DNA of 64,000 nucleotides from Paenibacillus spongiae (GCF_024734895.1 NZ_CP091430.1:2560501-2624500), one strand, 5' to 3'; positions 1-9,346 are shown, numbered from the stretch's first letter. The notes: generated by a model not told the origin, from the letters alone. Program-made: numbers and translations.

Positions 1-1
1 T

Positions 2-3000
2 GTGAAATACAAGTCCCGCAAGCGCGAAGCGCAGAAGAAGCTGGAAGAGACGGAACAGAATTTGGTCCGGATTCACGACTTGGTATCGGAGCTGGAAGAC
101 CAGGTCGAGCCGCTGCGGGTGCAGTCGGAAAAGGCTATTCATTTTAAGCAGCTGAAGGAACGGCTGAAGACGTCGGAAATCTCGATGTACGTGCATAATA
201 TTCAGACGGTGCACGCTTCCTGGACGGAAGCCAGCGCGAAGCTGAAGAAGCTCAATGAGGAGCAGCTGTCCCTCACAACCGTCGTCAGCAAGCATGACGC
301 CCTGTTGGAGAAGGACCGTTTGAAGCTTAAGGAGCTCGAAGAGTCGCTGGACCGCCTTCACGAAGCGATGCTGCAATACAGTGAAGAGTATGAGAAGTGC
401 GAAGGATACGGCGAAGTTCTGAAGGAACGCAAGCGCAATCTGGAGCAGAACCGCGCCCAGCTGGAGGCATCGCTGGCGGCGCAGACGGAACGGATAACCG
501 GTCTAGCCAAAGAAGAAGCGGAATTCCGCGTTAAAGCGGCCAACCTGGAAGGCGAATTGACCAAGCTTCGGGACCGCCTGATCCAGGAGGAGGCCCAATT
601 GCTCGGGACGACGGCCTCGGTGTCCGGCGATGCCGTGGAATCGCTGAAGAGCGAGCTTCTTGATGTGTTGAGCGCAATGGCGCAGCTGCGCAATGAAATC
701 AGGTATGCCAGCCAGCAGGAAGAAGCTTTGCAGAAGCGGATCGAGCGGCTTGGCGACGAGCAGACCAAGTGGCGTGAGCAGCATGAGAAGCTGGGCGCAA
801 GGCGCAGCGAGCTGCAGGAGCGGCTGAACAAGACATTGGACGCGATTGCTGCGGTGCGAAACAAATACATAAACGAAGGGGAACAGCAGCAGACAGGCCA
901 CAAGCTGCTGGAGGAAGCCCAAGCCGCTGCCCGCAAGTGGGAGCAGAAGCTGGAGGCGCTTCGTTCCCGCCGCGACACGATGAAAGAAATGCAGGATGAT
1001 CTGGACGGGTTTATGCAGGGGGTCCGCGAGGTGCTGAAGGCGTCACGCCGTTCGTCAGGCGGGCTGGAAGGCGTTCACGGCGCCGTGGCAGAGCTTGTCC
1101 GCGTACCGGAACGGCTGGAGCTGGCAATCGAAACTGCGCTGGGGGGAGCGCTTCAGCATATCGTCATGAATGATGAGCGAAGCGCCCGAACCGCCATTGC
1201 GTTTCTGAAGCAGCGCCAGCTCGGACGCGCAACGTTCCTGCCGCTGGATGTCATTCGCGGACGGAGCATACCCGAGCATGACCGGCGCATGATCGCGACC
1301 GTCGAAGGGTTCGTCGGGATTGCGGCCGAGCTGGTGTCGAGCGAATCCAAGTACAGCTCGATCGTCGAGAATCTGCTTGGCAACGTGCTGATCTCGGAGA
1401 ATCTGGAGCAGGCGAACCGGATCGCAGCGAAATGTCACTACCGGTTCCGGATCGTCACGCTGGAAGGCGATGTCGTGAATGCGGGCGGATCGATGACGGG
1501 GGGCAGCATTCAGAAGAAGGGTGCGAATCTGCTGGGAAGGAATCGCCAAATCGAGCAGCTGGACGGCGATATCAAATCGACCGAAGGCCAGCTCGTGACG
1601 CTGCGCGACAGGATCGGCGATCTCCGCAAGGAGCAGTCGATCCGAAGCCAGAATATCGACGATCTCCGCAATCAGGGCGAACAATACCGGATCGAGGAGC
1701 AGCACATCCGCGCGGAGCTGCAGCAGCTCGATAATGAGCGGAGGCATCTTGAAGAACAGAAGCAGCTGTACGAGCTGGACCATGAAGGCCAACGGGCGGA
1801 GCGCGAACAGCTGAAGCTCTCGGCGGCAGATGCGGCGAAGCGGCTGGAAGAGAAGACCTTCGAGGAAGCGAAGCTGCAGGAAGCGATACGCAGCGCTGAA
1901 GACTACCGGAAAGCAAGCGAAACGGCAAAGGAGCAGCTTCAGGAGCAGTTAACGGACCTGAAGATCGCCGTCGCCAAGACCGATCAGGAGAAGCAATCGT
2001 TCGAGGATCAGGCCTCCCGCGTCCGCTCCGATGTCGGACGTGCCAAGCAGGAGCTGGCCGGCTTGCGTGATTTGCTGGCGAGGCAGGAGGAAGAAGCCGA
2101 TTCGCACGCGGAAGAAAGCATAAGACAGATCGAACAGCTCAACCAGCTGCGTCTGAAGAAGTCGACCTGCTCCGAGCAGACGGATCTGAAGCGCTCGGAG
2201 CGCGCGGATATGACCCGCGATCTGGAGCTTGGCGAGAACGAAACGAAGGAGCAGCGTGCGCAGCTGCGCGCCGTCGAAGACCAGCTCCGGCAGACCGAAA
2301 TCGCCTCAAACCGTCTTGATGTGGAGCTGGACAACCTGCTTCGCAAGCTGAGCGAGGAATATGAGCTGAGTTTCGAGCTGGCCAGGGAACGCTACCCGGT
2401 TCCGGAGGACGTTATCGCCACGCAGAACGAGGTCCGCGATTTGAAGCGCAGCATCTCTTCTTTGGGCGAGGTCAACCTTGGCGCAATCGATGAATACGAG
2501 CGGGTGAAGGAACGGTATACCTTCCTGAGCGAGCAGAAGGACGATCTGATTGATGCGAAGACGACGCTCTATCAGGTTATACGCGAGATGGACGACGAGA
2601 TGTCGAGGCGCTTCCGAACCACCTTCGAGTCGATTCGCGGCCACTTCGCCATCGTATTCGCCAAGCTGTTCGGGGGCGGGCGCGCCGATCTCGTGATGGT
2701 CGAGCCCGACCGCGTGCTGGAGAGCGGGATCGATATCGTTGCGCAGCCACCGGGCAAGAAGCTGCAGAATCTTCAGCTGCTGTCCGGCGGAGAACGCGCG
2801 CTGACTGCGATTGCCTTATTATTTGCCATTCTGCAGGTGAAGCCGGTCCCATTCTGCGTGCTCGACGAGGTAGAGGCGGCGCTCGATGAAGCGAACGTCG
2901 CACGGTTCGCCCAATATCTCCGGGAGTTTTCCGAACTTACGCAGTTCATTGTCGTCACGCACCGCAAGGGCACAATGGAAGAAGCAGATGTGCTGTACGG

Positions 3001-3076
3001 CGTTACGATGGAAGAAGGCGGCGTCTCCAAGCTCGTATCCGTACGGCTTGAGGAGGAAGATCAGGTTTCCGCATAA
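2..3076 (+). CDS. smc: Chromosome partition protein SMC, 5'-truncated by the window edge
   Basis: SMC is the ATPase of the SMC-ScpAB condensin that compacts and separates replicated chromosomes. The reading frame is open from the window edge and has 1,024 residues. Bacillus-type SMC is near 1,190 residues, so the N-terminal ABC half with Walker A is outside the window. The fragment begins in the first coiled coil (KYKSRKREAQKKLEE). A glycine-rich hinge lies at about residues 350-500 (GLEGVHGAVAEL to NAGGSMTGG). A second long coiled coil follows, then the C-terminal head with the ABC signature LSGGE at about residues 927-931 and Walker B FCVLDEVEAALDE at about 951-963. The GTG at position 2 is an internal codon, not the start. 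ftsY follows 99 bases downstream, as in B. subtilis. Confidence 0.97.
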   Translation: MKYKSRKREAQKKLEETEQNLVRIHDLVSELEDQVEPLRVQSEKAIHFKQLKERLKTSEISMYVHNIQTVHASWTEASAKLKKLNEEQLSLTTVVSKHDALLEKDRLKLKELEESLDRLHEAMLQYSEEYEKCEGYGEVLKERKRNLEQNRAQLEASLAAQTERITGLAKEEAEFRVKAANLEGELTKLRDRLIQEEAQLLGTTASVSGDAVESLKSELLDVLSAMAQLRNEIRYASQQEEALQKRIERLGDEQTKWREQHEKLGARRSELQERLNKTLDAIAAVRNKYINEGEQQQTGHKLLEEAQAAARKWEQKLEALRSRRDTMKEMQDDLDGFMQGVREVLKASRRSSGGLEGVHGAVAELVRVPERLELAIETALGGALQHIVMNDERSARTAIAFLKQRQLGRATFLPLDVIRGRSIPEHDRRMIATVEGFVGIAAELVSSESKYSSIVENLLGNVLISENLEQANRIAAKCHYRFRIVTLEGDVVNAGGSMTGGSIQKKGANLLGRNRQIEQLDGDIKSTEGQLVTLRDRIGDLRKEQSIRSQNIDDLRNQGEQYRIEEQHIRAELQQLDNERRHLEEQKQLYELDHEGQRAEREQLKLSAADAAKRLEEKTFEEAKLQEAIRSAEDYRKASETAKEQLQEQLTDLKIAVAKTDQEKQSFEDQASRVRSDVGRAKQELAGLRDLLARQEEEADSHAEESIRQIEQLNQLRLKKSTCSEQTDLKRSERADMTRDLELGENETKEQRAQLRAVEDQLRQTEIASNRLDVELDNLLRKLSEEYELSFELARERYPVPEDVIATQNEVRDLKRSISSLGEVNLGAIDEYERVKERYTFLSEQKDDLIDAKTTLYQVIREMDDEMSRRFRTTFESIRGHFAIVFAKLFGGGRADLVMVEPDRVLESGIDIVAQPPGKKLQNLQLLSGGERALTAIALLFAILQVKPVPFCVLDEVEAALDEANVARFAQYLREFSELTQFIVVTHRKGTMEEADVLYGVTMEEGGVSKLVSVRLEEEDQVSA

Positions 3077-3175
3077 GCGCTGCTTATGGCAATCGCAATA
3101 TACAATGAAGCCGGTGACGGGCTGCTTGGCGCTCGCTTTCCGGCTTTTGCCAATAAAGAGATGGAGGGATAACGC

Positions 3176-4177
3176 TTGAGTTTCTTCAAGAAGTTAAAGG
3201 AAAGCATTTCGCAGAAGACCGAAGCGGTTACGAATATTTTCAAGGAAGGGTTGACCAAGACCCGGACGGCGTTCGTCGAGAAGGTCGAGGAGCTGATTAC
3301 GCGCCGCAAAAAAATCGACGAAGCCTTCTTCGAGGAGCTGGAAGAGATTCTGATTGGCGCCGATGTCGGCGTCAATACGGTCATGGAGCTCATCGACGAG
3401 CTGCGCGCGGAAGTGAAGAAGCGCAAGATCGAGAGCGCATCGGAGCTGCAACCGATTCTCTCCGAGAAGCTGGTCGGGTTATTGAAGGGAGAAGGGGACA
3501 AGAAGCTCCGTATGGCGGACAATGGTATGACGGTCATTCTCTTCGTCGGGGTGAACGGCGTAGGGAAGACGACGACGATCGGGAAGCTTGCCCACAAATT
3601 CAAAAGCGAAGGCAAGAAGGTTATGCTGGCGGCAGGGGACACGTTCCGGGCGGGAGCCGTCGAGCAGCTTGAGGTATGGGGCCAGCGGGTAGGCGTCGAT
3701 GTCATTAAGCAAGGGTCGGGCGCTGATCCGGCGGCTGTCATGTACGATGCCGTCCAAGCGGCCAAGCAGCGGAATGTCGATGTGCTTCTTTGCGATACGG
3801 CTGGCCGCCTGCAGAACAAGTCGAACCTGATGGAAGAGCTGAACAAGATCTTCCGGGTCATTCAGCGCGAAGTGCCGAACGCTCCGCATGAGGTGCTGCT
3901 GGTGCTTGATGCCACGACAGGCCAGAACGCGCTCAGCCAGGCGAAGCTGTTCGGCGAGAAGAGCGGCGTGACCGGCCTTGTGCTGACCAAGCTGGACGGA
4001 ACCGCGAAGGGCGGTATCGTCATCGCGATCCGCAATGAGCTGAACTTGCCGGTTAAATTCGTCGGTCTCGGCGAAAAGATGGACGACCTGCAGGAATTCG
4101 ATTCCGAGCAGTTTGTCCATGCGCTGTTCGCGGGCCTCATTCAATCCGCTGAAGCTTCCGAAGCGGCTGAACAATAG
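3176..4177 (+). CDS. ftsY: Signal recognition particle receptor FtsY
   Basis: This is the SRP receptor GTPase, which docks Ffh-ribosome complexes at the membrane so that nascent membrane proteins reach the Sec translocon. The 333-residue protein has a helical N domain, then an SRP-type G domain: G1 GVNGVGKTTT at about residue 124, DTAGR at about 207 and TKLDGTAKGG at about 271. The N-terminus is short and lacks the long acidic A domain of E. coli FtsY, which is usual in Bacillales. The start is TTG at 3176, placed by GGAGGG just upstream. The smc-ftsY-ylxM-ffh neighbourhood is the classical SRP cluster. Confidence 0.97.
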   Translation: MSFFKKLKESISQKTEAVTNIFKEGLTKTRTAFVEKVEELITRRKKIDEAFFEELEEILIGADVGVNTVMELIDELRAEVKKRKIESASELQPILSEKLVGLLKGEGDKKLRMADNGMTVILFVGVNGVGKTTTIGKLAHKFKSEGKKVMLAAGDTFRAGAVEQLEVWGQRVGVDVIKQGSGADPAAVMYDAVQAAKQRNVDVLLCDTAGRLQNKSNLMEELNKIFRVIQREVPNAPHEVLLVLDATTGQNALSQAKLFGEKSGVTGLVLTKLDGTAKGGIVIAIRNELNLPVKFVGLGEKMDDLQEFDSEQFVHALFAGLIQSAEASEAAEQ

Positions 4178-4204
4178 CTTGTTTTTGGTGACAAGGGAAA
4201 TCAC

Positions 4205-4233
4205 TTGACAGGGGATATCCGCTGAGCTATTAT
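4205..4233 (+). promoter_or_regulatory. SigA-type promoter for ylxM-ffh
   Basis: TTGACA at 4205-4210 and TATTAT at 4228-4233 are separated by exactly 17 bases. This gives a perfect -35 and a 5/6 match to the -10. It lies between ftsY and ylxM, so the SRP-ribosomal block can probably be transcribed independently of smc-ftsY. Confidence 0.8.
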
Positions 4234-4287
4234 AGACGAAGTGGTTAAGGTGTAAAGGAATTTCCCTTGACGGTAGGGGGTTGCACG

Positions 4288-4689
4288 GTGACAGCCTATG
4301 AATCCGATGCCCTGGCGAAGACGAACCGAATCAACATGCTGTTCGATTTCTACGAGGCGCTGCTTACAGAGAAGCAGCGGACGTTCTTTAAATATTATTT
4401 TCACGACGACTATTCCCTTGGCGAAATAGCCGCTGAATTCGAGGTTAGCCGGCAGGCGGTATACGAGCATATCAAACGGGCGGATTCCATGCTCGAAGGC
4501 TATGAAGCCAAGCTCGGGCTGCTGGCGAAGCATGAGGCGACGGCCAAGTGGCTCAGAGAGCTTGAGATATGCGCGTCATCGGCCGGCACCGAGGCGTTCG
4601 CCCGGAAGCTAAGCGAGATCGCGCAGGGACTGCGGGATCTGGAAGCGATCGGCTTCCGGGCGGAGCCGGAGTCCGATATAAGCAAATAG
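4288..4689 (+). CDS. ylxM: YlxM/p13-like helix-turn-helix protein of the SRP cluster
   Basis: This is a small DNA-binding-like protein that almost always sits just upstream of ffh in Firmicutes. In streptococci YlxM associates with SRP components and modulates Ffh GTPase activity. The role here is inferred from family and position. The sequence shows the characteristic [19 protein letters not shown] segment and a sigma-70 region 4-like HTH ([23 protein letters not shown]). The protein has 133 residues from the GTG at 4288, which has TAGGGGG seven bases upstream. The upstream in-frame TTG at 4267 has no comparable ribosome binding site. ffh begins 27 bases downstream. Confidence 0.92.
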   Translation: MTAYESDALAKTNRINMLFDFYEALLTEKQRTFFKYYFHDDYSLGEIAAEFEVSRQAVYEHIKRADSMLEGYEAKLGLLAKHEATAKWLRELEICASSAGTEAFARKLSEIAQGLRDLEAIGFRAEPESDISK

Positions 4690-4716
4690 GATTGAGTTTC
4701 ATAGGAGGTGACGGTC

Positions 4717-6090
4717 ATGGCGTTTGAAGGATTGACAAACAGGCTGCAGAGCGTATTCGGCAAGCTGAGAGGCAAAGGCAAGGTGTCGGAGGAAGACGTT
4801 AACGAAGCGATGCGCGAGGTTCGGCTTGCATTGCTGGAGGCCGACGTCAACTTTAAAGTCGTTAAGGAATTCATCGCCAAGGTGAAAGAGCGTGCGGTTG
4901 GCCTGGAAGTGATGAAGAGCTTTACTCCGGGCATGGTCATCATCGATATCGTCAATAAAGAGCTGACGGAGCTGATGGGCGGCACGCAGAGCAAGCTTGC
5001 CAAGTCGAACAAGCCTCCGACCGTTATTCTGATGGCAGGCCTGCAGGGCGCAGGTAAGACAACATCTTCCGGCAAGCTTGCCAAGATGCTCCTCAAAAGC
5101 AATAATCGTCCGCTCCTCGTCGCATGCGATATCTATCGCCCTGCTGCAATCAAGCAGCTGCAGGTGCTTGGGGAACAGATCGGCGTCCCAGTCTTCTCGT
5201 TAGGCGATCAAACCTCGCCGGTTGACATCGCGCGCAGCGGTCTCCAGCATGCGAAGGATAACGGCAATGATTACGTCATTATTGATACGGCCGGACGTCT
5301 TCATATCGACGAAGCACTTATGGATGAGCTGCGGCAAATTCATGAAGCGACCAAGCCGGACGAAGTGCTGCTTGTCGTCGATGCAATGACCGGACAAGAG
5401 GCCGTCAACGTGGCGGAAAGCTTCCACAGCCAGCTGGAGCTGACGGGTGTCGTCCTGACCAAGCTGGACGGCGACACGCGCGGCGGCGCCGCGCTATCGG
5501 TCAAAGCCGTAACCGGCTGTCCGATCAAATTCGCCGCAACCGGCGAGAAGATCGAACCGCTGGAGCCGTTCCATCCGGAGCGGATGGCTTCCCGTATTCT
5601 CGGCATGGGCGATATGCTCTCGCTGATTGAGAAGGCGCAGTCGAACATCGACGCTGACAAGGCGGCCGAGATGGAACGCAAGATGCGCAACGCGGAATTT
5701 ACATTCGAGGATTTCCTCGAGCAGATGGAGCAGGTGCGCAAGCTTGGCCCAATCGATCAGCTCATGGATATGCTGCCGGGTATGGGCAAGATGAAAGATA
5801 TGAAGAATATGAAGGTGGACGACAAGCAGATCTTCCGGGTCGAAGCCATCGTGAAGTCGATGACCAAGGATGAGAAGCGGAAGCCTGAAATCATAAACTA
5901 CAGCCGGCGCAAACGGATTGCCACAGGCAGCGGAACCTCCATTGCGGAAGTAAACCGGCTCATCAAGCAGTTTGACGATATGCGCAAGATGATGAAGCAG
6001 TTCTCTTCCATGATGGGTCCCAAGGGTCCGAAAGGCGGTATGAAGGGCTTGAAGGGCATGCTCGGCAAAGGGAAGAAATTCCCGTTCTAA
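4717..6090 (+). CDS. ffh: Signal recognition particle GTPase Ffh
   Basis: Ffh is the protein core of SRP. With the 4.5S/6S scRNA it binds hydrophobic signal sequences and, through FtsY, targets translating ribosomes to the membrane. The 457-residue protein has the NG domain (G1 GLQGAGKTT at about residue 108, DTAGR at about 190, TKLDGD at about 248). The methionine-rich M domain includes MDMLPGMGKMKDMKNM and the RNA-binding stretch SRRKRIATGSGTS. The tail is rich in Gly, Lys and Met. ATG 4717 is chosen because AGGAGGTG (4703-4710) sits at correct distance; the in-frame GTG at 4708 lies inside that binding site. Confidence 0.97.
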   Translation: MAFEGLTNRLQSVFGKLRGKGKVSEEDVNEAMREVRLALLEADVNFKVVKEFIAKVKERAVGLEVMKSFTPGMVIIDIVNKELTELMGGTQSKLAKSNKPPTVILMAGLQGAGKTTSSGKLAKMLLKSNNRPLLVACDIYRPAAIKQLQVLGEQIGVPVFSLGDQTSPVDIARSGLQHAKDNGNDYVIIDTAGRLHIDEALMDELRQIHEATKPDEVLLVVDAMTGQEAVNVAESFHSQLELTGVVLTKLDGDTRGGAALSVKAVTGCPIKFAATGEKIEPLEPFHPERMASRILGMGDMLSLIEKAQSNIDADKAAEMERKMRNAEFTFEDFLEQMEQVRKLGPIDQLMDMLPGMGKMKDMKNMKVDDKQIFRVEAIVKSMTKDEKRKPEIINYSRRKRIATGSGTSIAEVNRLIKQFDDMRKMMKQFSSMMGPKGPKGGMKGLKGMLGKGKKFPF

Positions 6091-6133
6091 GCCCGGAGGG
6101 CAGCTTCGCATTAATTGAAGGAGGTGAATTATC

Positions 6134-6406
6134 ATGGCAGTACGTATTCGTTTGAAACGGATGGGTGCACACAAAGCGCCGTTCTACCGCGTTGTTGTAT
6201 CCGACTCCCGTTCCCCGCGTGACGGTCGGTTCATCGAGGAAATCGGCACTTATAACCCGGTTGCACAACCGGCTCTAGTGAATATCGATGAAGAGAAAGC
6301 ATTGAAATGGCTTCAAAATGGAGCTCAAGCTTCCGACACTGTTCGCAACCTGCTCTCCAAAGCAGGCATCATGACGAAGTTCCATGAACTGAAGCTTCAG
6401 AAATAA
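6134..6406 (+). CDS. rpsP: 30S ribosomal protein S16
   Basis: S16 is a primary-binding protein of the 30S subunit that stabilises 16S rRNA folding. The 90-residue protein starts with the canonical [19 protein letters not shown] and contains [18 protein letters not shown]. An excellent GAAGGAGGTG ribosome binding site precedes the ATG. It lies 43 bases after ffh and ahead of khpA, as in the B. subtilis ffh-rpsP-ylqC order. Confidence 0.98.
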   Translation: MAVRIRLKRMGAHKAPFYRVVVSDSRSPRDGRFIEEIGTYNPVAQPALVNIDEEKALKWLQNGAQASDTVRNLLSKAGIMTKFHELKLQK

Positions 6407-6432
6407 TCATTTCTTTAGCGGAGGGCCTTGAG

Positions 6433-6663
6433 ATGAAAGATTTGATTCTTGTCATAGCGAAGGCTTTAGTGGATCACCCCGAAGATGTGCGCGTCGACGT
6501 GAAAGAAGACGATCGCGGCACCGTTTACCAGCTTACCGTTCACCAGACCGATGTCGGCAAAGTGATCGGCAAGCAGGGTCGGATTGCGAAAGCGCTCCGG
6601 ACGGTCGTCACTTCGGCGGCTGTTAAATCGGATAAACGCGTCATGGTCGACATTATTTCGTAG
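6433..6663 (+). CDS. khpA: KH-domain RNA-binding protein KhpA (YlqC family)
   Basis: This is a 76-residue single KH-domain protein. The RNA-binding loop is seen as VGKVIGKQGRIAKALRTVV, a GxxG motif (GKQG) flanked by the expected helices. KhpA proteins bind RNA, often with KhpB/EloR, and affect cell division and cell elongation in streptococci. The specific role here is inferred. The gene is in the usual place between rpsP and the rimM-trmD pair. A GGAGG site precedes the ATG. The gene normally following it in B. subtilis (ylqD) is missing; a terminator hairpin is found instead. Confidence 0.93.
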   Translation: MKDLILVIAKALVDHPEDVRVDVKEDDRGTVYQLTVHQTDVGKVIGKQGRIAKALRTVVTSAAVKSDKRVMVDIIS

Positions 6664-6681
6664 CGATCGTACATCGAAGCA

Positions 6682-6712
6682 GGGCTAGGATATCGTTGTC
6701 CTAGCCCTTTTT
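6682..6712 (+). terminator. Intrinsic terminator after khpA
   Basis: GGGCTAGGA (6682-6690) and TCCTAGCCC (6699-6707) form a perfect 9-bp stem with an 8-base loop. Five T residues follow. It lies 40 bases before rimM, so it may attenuate rather than fully separate the two transcripts. No convincing separate promoter was found for rimM. Confidence 0.85.
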
Positions 6713-6751
6713 CGATGGAAGAAAAGCATATATGAAGGGGGTAAATCATAG

Positions 6752-7270
6752 ATGGAGCAAGGGTGGCTTAAAGTAGGCAAGGTGGTCAATACGCATGGAA
6801 TCCGCGGCGAGCTGAAGGTCGTGTCGCAGACGGATTTTCCCGATGAGCGCTTCGCGGCCGGGAGCCTGCTTATACTTGAGAATCCGGAGCAGAAGCAGCA
6901 GCTCGAAGTGGAAGTGCAGAGCGCGCGCGAACACAAAAATATGTTTATTGTGAAGTTCAAAGGATACGACAACATTAATGATGTCGAGAAGTATAAGGGC
7001 TGGATGCTCAAGGTCTCGAAGGATAACCGGTCCGATCTGGACGACGGGGAGTATTATTACTTCGAAATTATCGGCTGCCGCGCAATAACGGAAGACGGCG
7101 AGGAGCTAGGGACGATAACAGAAATATTAAGTCCCGGCGCGAACGATGTCTGGGTTGTAGAAGCGAAGAAAGGCAAGCAGGTGCTTCTTCCCGTTATTGA
7201 TGAAGTCGTGCTGCAGGTGGATGTCAAGGAAAAGGTTGTTACGGTCCGCTTGATGGAAGGGCTGATCTGA
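6752..7270 (+). CDS. rimM: Ribosome maturation factor RimM
   Basis: RimM assists late 16S rRNA processing and assembly of the 30S head, binding S19. The 172-residue protein has an N-terminal RimM beta-barrel (LKVGKVVNTHGIRGELKV) and a C-terminal PRC-barrel (YYYFEIIGC, then SPGANDVWVVEAKKGKQVLLP). The start ATG is preceded by GAAGGGGG. trmD begins three bases after the stop codon, so the two are almost certainly translated from one message. Confidence 0.97.
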   Translation: MEQGWLKVGKVVNTHGIRGELKVVSQTDFPDERFAAGSLLILENPEQKQQLEVEVQSAREHKNMFIVKFKGYDNINDVEKYKGWMLKVSKDNRSDLDDGEYYYFEIIGCRAITEDGEELGTITEILSPGANDVWVVEAKKGKQVLLPVIDEVVLQVDVKEKVVTVRLMEGLI

Positions 7271-7273
7271 CCG

Positions 7274-8029
7274 ATGAGAATCGATGTCCTGACGCTGTTC
7301 CCGGAGATGTTCGATGGCGTTTTCCGTTCCAGCATTCTCGGCAAGGCGCGCGATAAAGGAATTGTTCGGCTGAATGCGGTTAATTTTCGCGAATATGCGA
7401 ATAATAAGCATAATACGGTCGACGACTATCCCTATGGAGGCGGCGGCGGGATGGTGCTCAAGCCTGAGCCGTTGTTTGCCGCGGTGGAGGATCTGGTGCC
7501 GCAAGACGGGCCCCCTCCCAGGGTCATTCTGATGTGTCCGCAAGGCGAGACGTACAGTCAGCGCAAAGCGGAAGAGCTTGCCCGCGAGGAGCATCTCGTG
7601 TTTCTGTGCGGACACTATGAAGGCTATGACGAGCGGATTCGTGAGTACCTCGTCACGGACGAGCTGTCGATCGGCGATTATGTACTAACCGGCGGGGAGC
7701 TGCCTGCCATGACCGTCATCGACAGCGTCGTCCGGCTGCTGCCCGGCGTGCTTGGCAATGAAACGTCGGCTATCACCGACTCGTTCAGCACGGGATTGCT
7801 GGAGCATCCCCAATATACCCGTCCGGCTGTATTTCGCGGCTGGGAGGTGCCGGAGGTGCTCATGTCCGGTCATCATGCCCACGTAGCGGCCTGGCGGCGA
7901 GAGCAGTCTCTGCTGCGGACATGGAACCGCCGCCGGGACCTGCTGGAGTCGGCTGAGCTTACGGATAAAGAGCGGGCTTGGCTGGCGCAGATGAAGGCCC
8001 AAACGAAGTCTCCATCGACAACCGAGTAA
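7274..8029 (+). CDS. trmD: tRNA (guanine-37-N1)-methyltransferase TrmD
   Basis: TrmD uses S-adenosylmethionine to methylate N1 of G37, 3' of the anticodon, preventing +1 frameshifts. The 251-residue protein starts [13 protein letters not shown]. It contains the trefoil-knot motifs [11 protein letters not shown] and [25 protein letters not shown] that bind AdoMet. The length is typical. It sits in the conserved rimM-trmD-rplS order, followed by its own spacer with a promoter for rplS. Confidence 0.98.
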   Translation: MRIDVLTLFPEMFDGVFRSSILGKARDKGIVRLNAVNFREYANNKHNTVDDYPYGGGGGMVLKPEPLFAAVEDLVPQDGPPPRVILMCPQGETYSQRKAEELAREEHLVFLCGHYEGYDERIREYLVTDELSIGDYVLTGGELPAMTVIDSVVRLLPGVLGNETSAITDSFSTGLLEHPQYTRPAVFRGWEVPEVLMSGHHAHVAAWRREQSLLRTWNRRRDLLESAELTDKERAWLAQMKAQTKSPSTTE

Positions 8030-8066
8030 GACGTTTGCTGGAATATAAATAACTAGCAATTAAAGA

Positions 8067-8095
8067 TTGTATTTTGCCTCTCAATGTGGTAAAAT
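8067..8095 (+). promoter_or_regulatory. SigA-type promoter for rplS
   Basis: TTGTAT (8067-8072) and TAAAAT (8090-8095) are separated by 17 bases. They lie in the AT-rich spacer between trmD and rplS. The transcript would carry a leader of roughly 100 bases before the L19 gene. Confidence 0.7.
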
Positions 8096-8101
8096 TTCTG
8101 G

Positions 8102-8190
8102 TGTTGCTTTTGTAAAGTCGGGCGGTCCGCTATACGATGTTGACCCGGTTCAATAGGGATCCGGAGAGTTGATATGAACGCCTGTGTGGA
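8102..8190 (+). other. Candidate ribosomal protein L19 leader (structured 5' UTR)
   Basis: The region between the rplS promoter and its ribosome binding site can fold: GGCG (8121-8124) pairs with CGCC (8179-8182), enclosing a CCGG (8145-8148) / CCGG (8161-8164) hairpin. Autoregulatory L19 leaders are known in Bacillales, and this is the right place. I cannot match it to the family model by eye. Confidence 0.45.
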
Positions 8191-8205
8191 AGGAGTGAGT
8201 CAAAG

Positions 8206-8547
8206 ATGAATTTACTTCAAACGATTGCTCAGGAACAGCTTCGCACCGATTTGCCGAACTTCCGTCCTGGGGATACGCTCAAGGTACACGTTAAAGTTAT
8301 CGAGGGTTCCCGTGAACGGATTCAGCTTTTCGAAGGCGTTGTGATCAAGCGTCGCGGCGGTGGCATCAGCGAAACTTTTACGGTTCGTAAGATTTCGTAC
8401 GGTGTTGGCGTGGAAAGAACTTTCCCGCTGCATTCGCCTAAGCTGGAGAAGATTGAAGTGGCTCGCCGCGGTAAAGTCCGTCGCGCTAAACTGTACTATC
8501 TTCGTAATCTGCGCGGTAAGGCTGCTAGAATTAAAGAGATTCGCTAA
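8206..8547 (+). CDS. rplS: 50S ribosomal protein L19
   Basis: L19 lies at the 30S-50S interface near the A-site side. The 113-residue protein has the family signatures [31 protein letters not shown] and [15 protein letters not shown]. The ATG is preceded by GGAAGGAGTGAG. The gene has its own promoter and is closed by an intrinsic terminator, so it can be expressed as a single-gene transcript. Confidence 0.98.
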   Translation: MNLLQTIAQEQLRTDLPNFRPGDTLKVHVKVIEGSRERIQLFEGVVIKRRGGGISETFTVRKISYGVGVERTFPLHSPKLEKIEVARRGKVRRAKLYYLRNLRGKAARIKEIR

Positions 8548-8559
8548 TGAACGACAGGA

Positions 8560-8585
8560 GGGGCTTGCGCAAACAAGTCCCTTTT
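8560..8585 (+). terminator. Intrinsic terminator after rplS
   Basis: GGGGCTTG (8560-8567) pairs with CAAGTCCC (8574-8581) with one G-T pair and a 6-base loop. TTTT follows, with more T runs after that. Confidence 0.8.
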
Positions 8586-8634
8586 CGTTTTTTATACGGT
8601 TTCTTTTCATACGGTATAGAAAAGGGTGGATTTA

Positions 8635-9333
8635 ATGGATCAACAAGGTCGGAAGGACGAACCGAAGAATGGCTCGGAACTGACGCAGGAGACCGATCCG
8701 CAAACGGAAGCCGGTGAATTGTCCGAGAAGGCCGCAGGACCAGCCAAACAGGGCGGCAGCAAAGCGCAGAAAGAGGTTTTCGAATGGGTGAAGGCGCTCG
8801 CGATTGCGGGACTGCTCGTGTTTGTCATTCGCTGGTTTCTGTTTGCTCCGTTCATTGTCGACGGCCCCTCGATGGAGCCTAACTTTTATACGGACGAGCG
8901 TCTGATCGTGAATAAACTGATCTACGACTTCCGGGCCCCGAAGCGCGGCGAGGTCGTTGTCTTTGAAGTGCCGGAGGAAGGACGCGATTTCATTAAACGG
9001 GTTATTGGCGTTCCAGGCGATAAAGTGAAATATGAAGGGGATAATTTGTACATAAACGGCAAGAAGGTCGAAGAGCCTTATTTGAAGGAATCGATCGAGG
9101 CGGCCAAAGCGCGAGGCGAAATTTTCAACAGCGGCGGCTATGACAAAGATTTCCCGAACGCGAAGGTGCAATCGGATGTCGTGCCTGAAGGTACCATCCT
9201 CGCCTTCGGCGATAACCGCCAGAACAGCCGCGATGGCAGGGATATCGGTTACGTGTCGTTCGATCGGATTATCGGACGGGCGGACGTTATCTTCTGGCCG
9301 CTCGATCAGGTCAAATTGGTCAAACACGGATGA
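8635..9333 (+). CDS. lepB: Type I signal peptidase
   Basis: This membrane serine peptidase cleaves signal peptides from proteins exported by Sec or Tat. The 232-residue protein has a hydrophilic, acidic N-terminal segment of about 45 residues and one membrane anchor ([20 protein letters not shown]). The catalytic Ser79 is in VDGPSMEP and the general-base Lys121 in [11 protein letters not shown]. The C-terminal box D is [19 protein letters not shown] 8635 is preferred over the in-frame GTG 8626, which overlaps the AAAGGGTGG ribosome binding site. Unlike in B. subtilis, it stands between rplS and rbgA. Confidence 0.96.
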   Translation: MDQQGRKDEPKNGSELTQETDPQTEAGELSEKAAGPAKQGGSKAQKEVFEWVKALAIAGLLVFVIRWFLFAPFIVDGPSMEPNFYTDERLIVNKLIYDFRAPKRGEVVVFEVPEEGRDFIKRVIGVPGDKVKYEGDNLYINGKKVEEPYLKESIEAAKARGEIFNSGGYDKDFPNAKVQSDVVPEGTILAFGDNRQNSRDGRDIGYVSFDRIIGRADVIFWPLDQVKLVKHG

Positions 9334-9346
9334 GGTGGGCAGCAGC

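Noticed and set aside
503..922. Long minus-strand frames inside smc
   Set aside because: These mirror the GC-biased coding strand of smc. They have no ribosome binding sites and no domain motifs.
8591..8620. Promoter before lepB with a repeated ATACGGT
   Set aside because: A -10 like TATAGA is present, but the -35 match is only 2 of 6. The repeat is short and probably chance.
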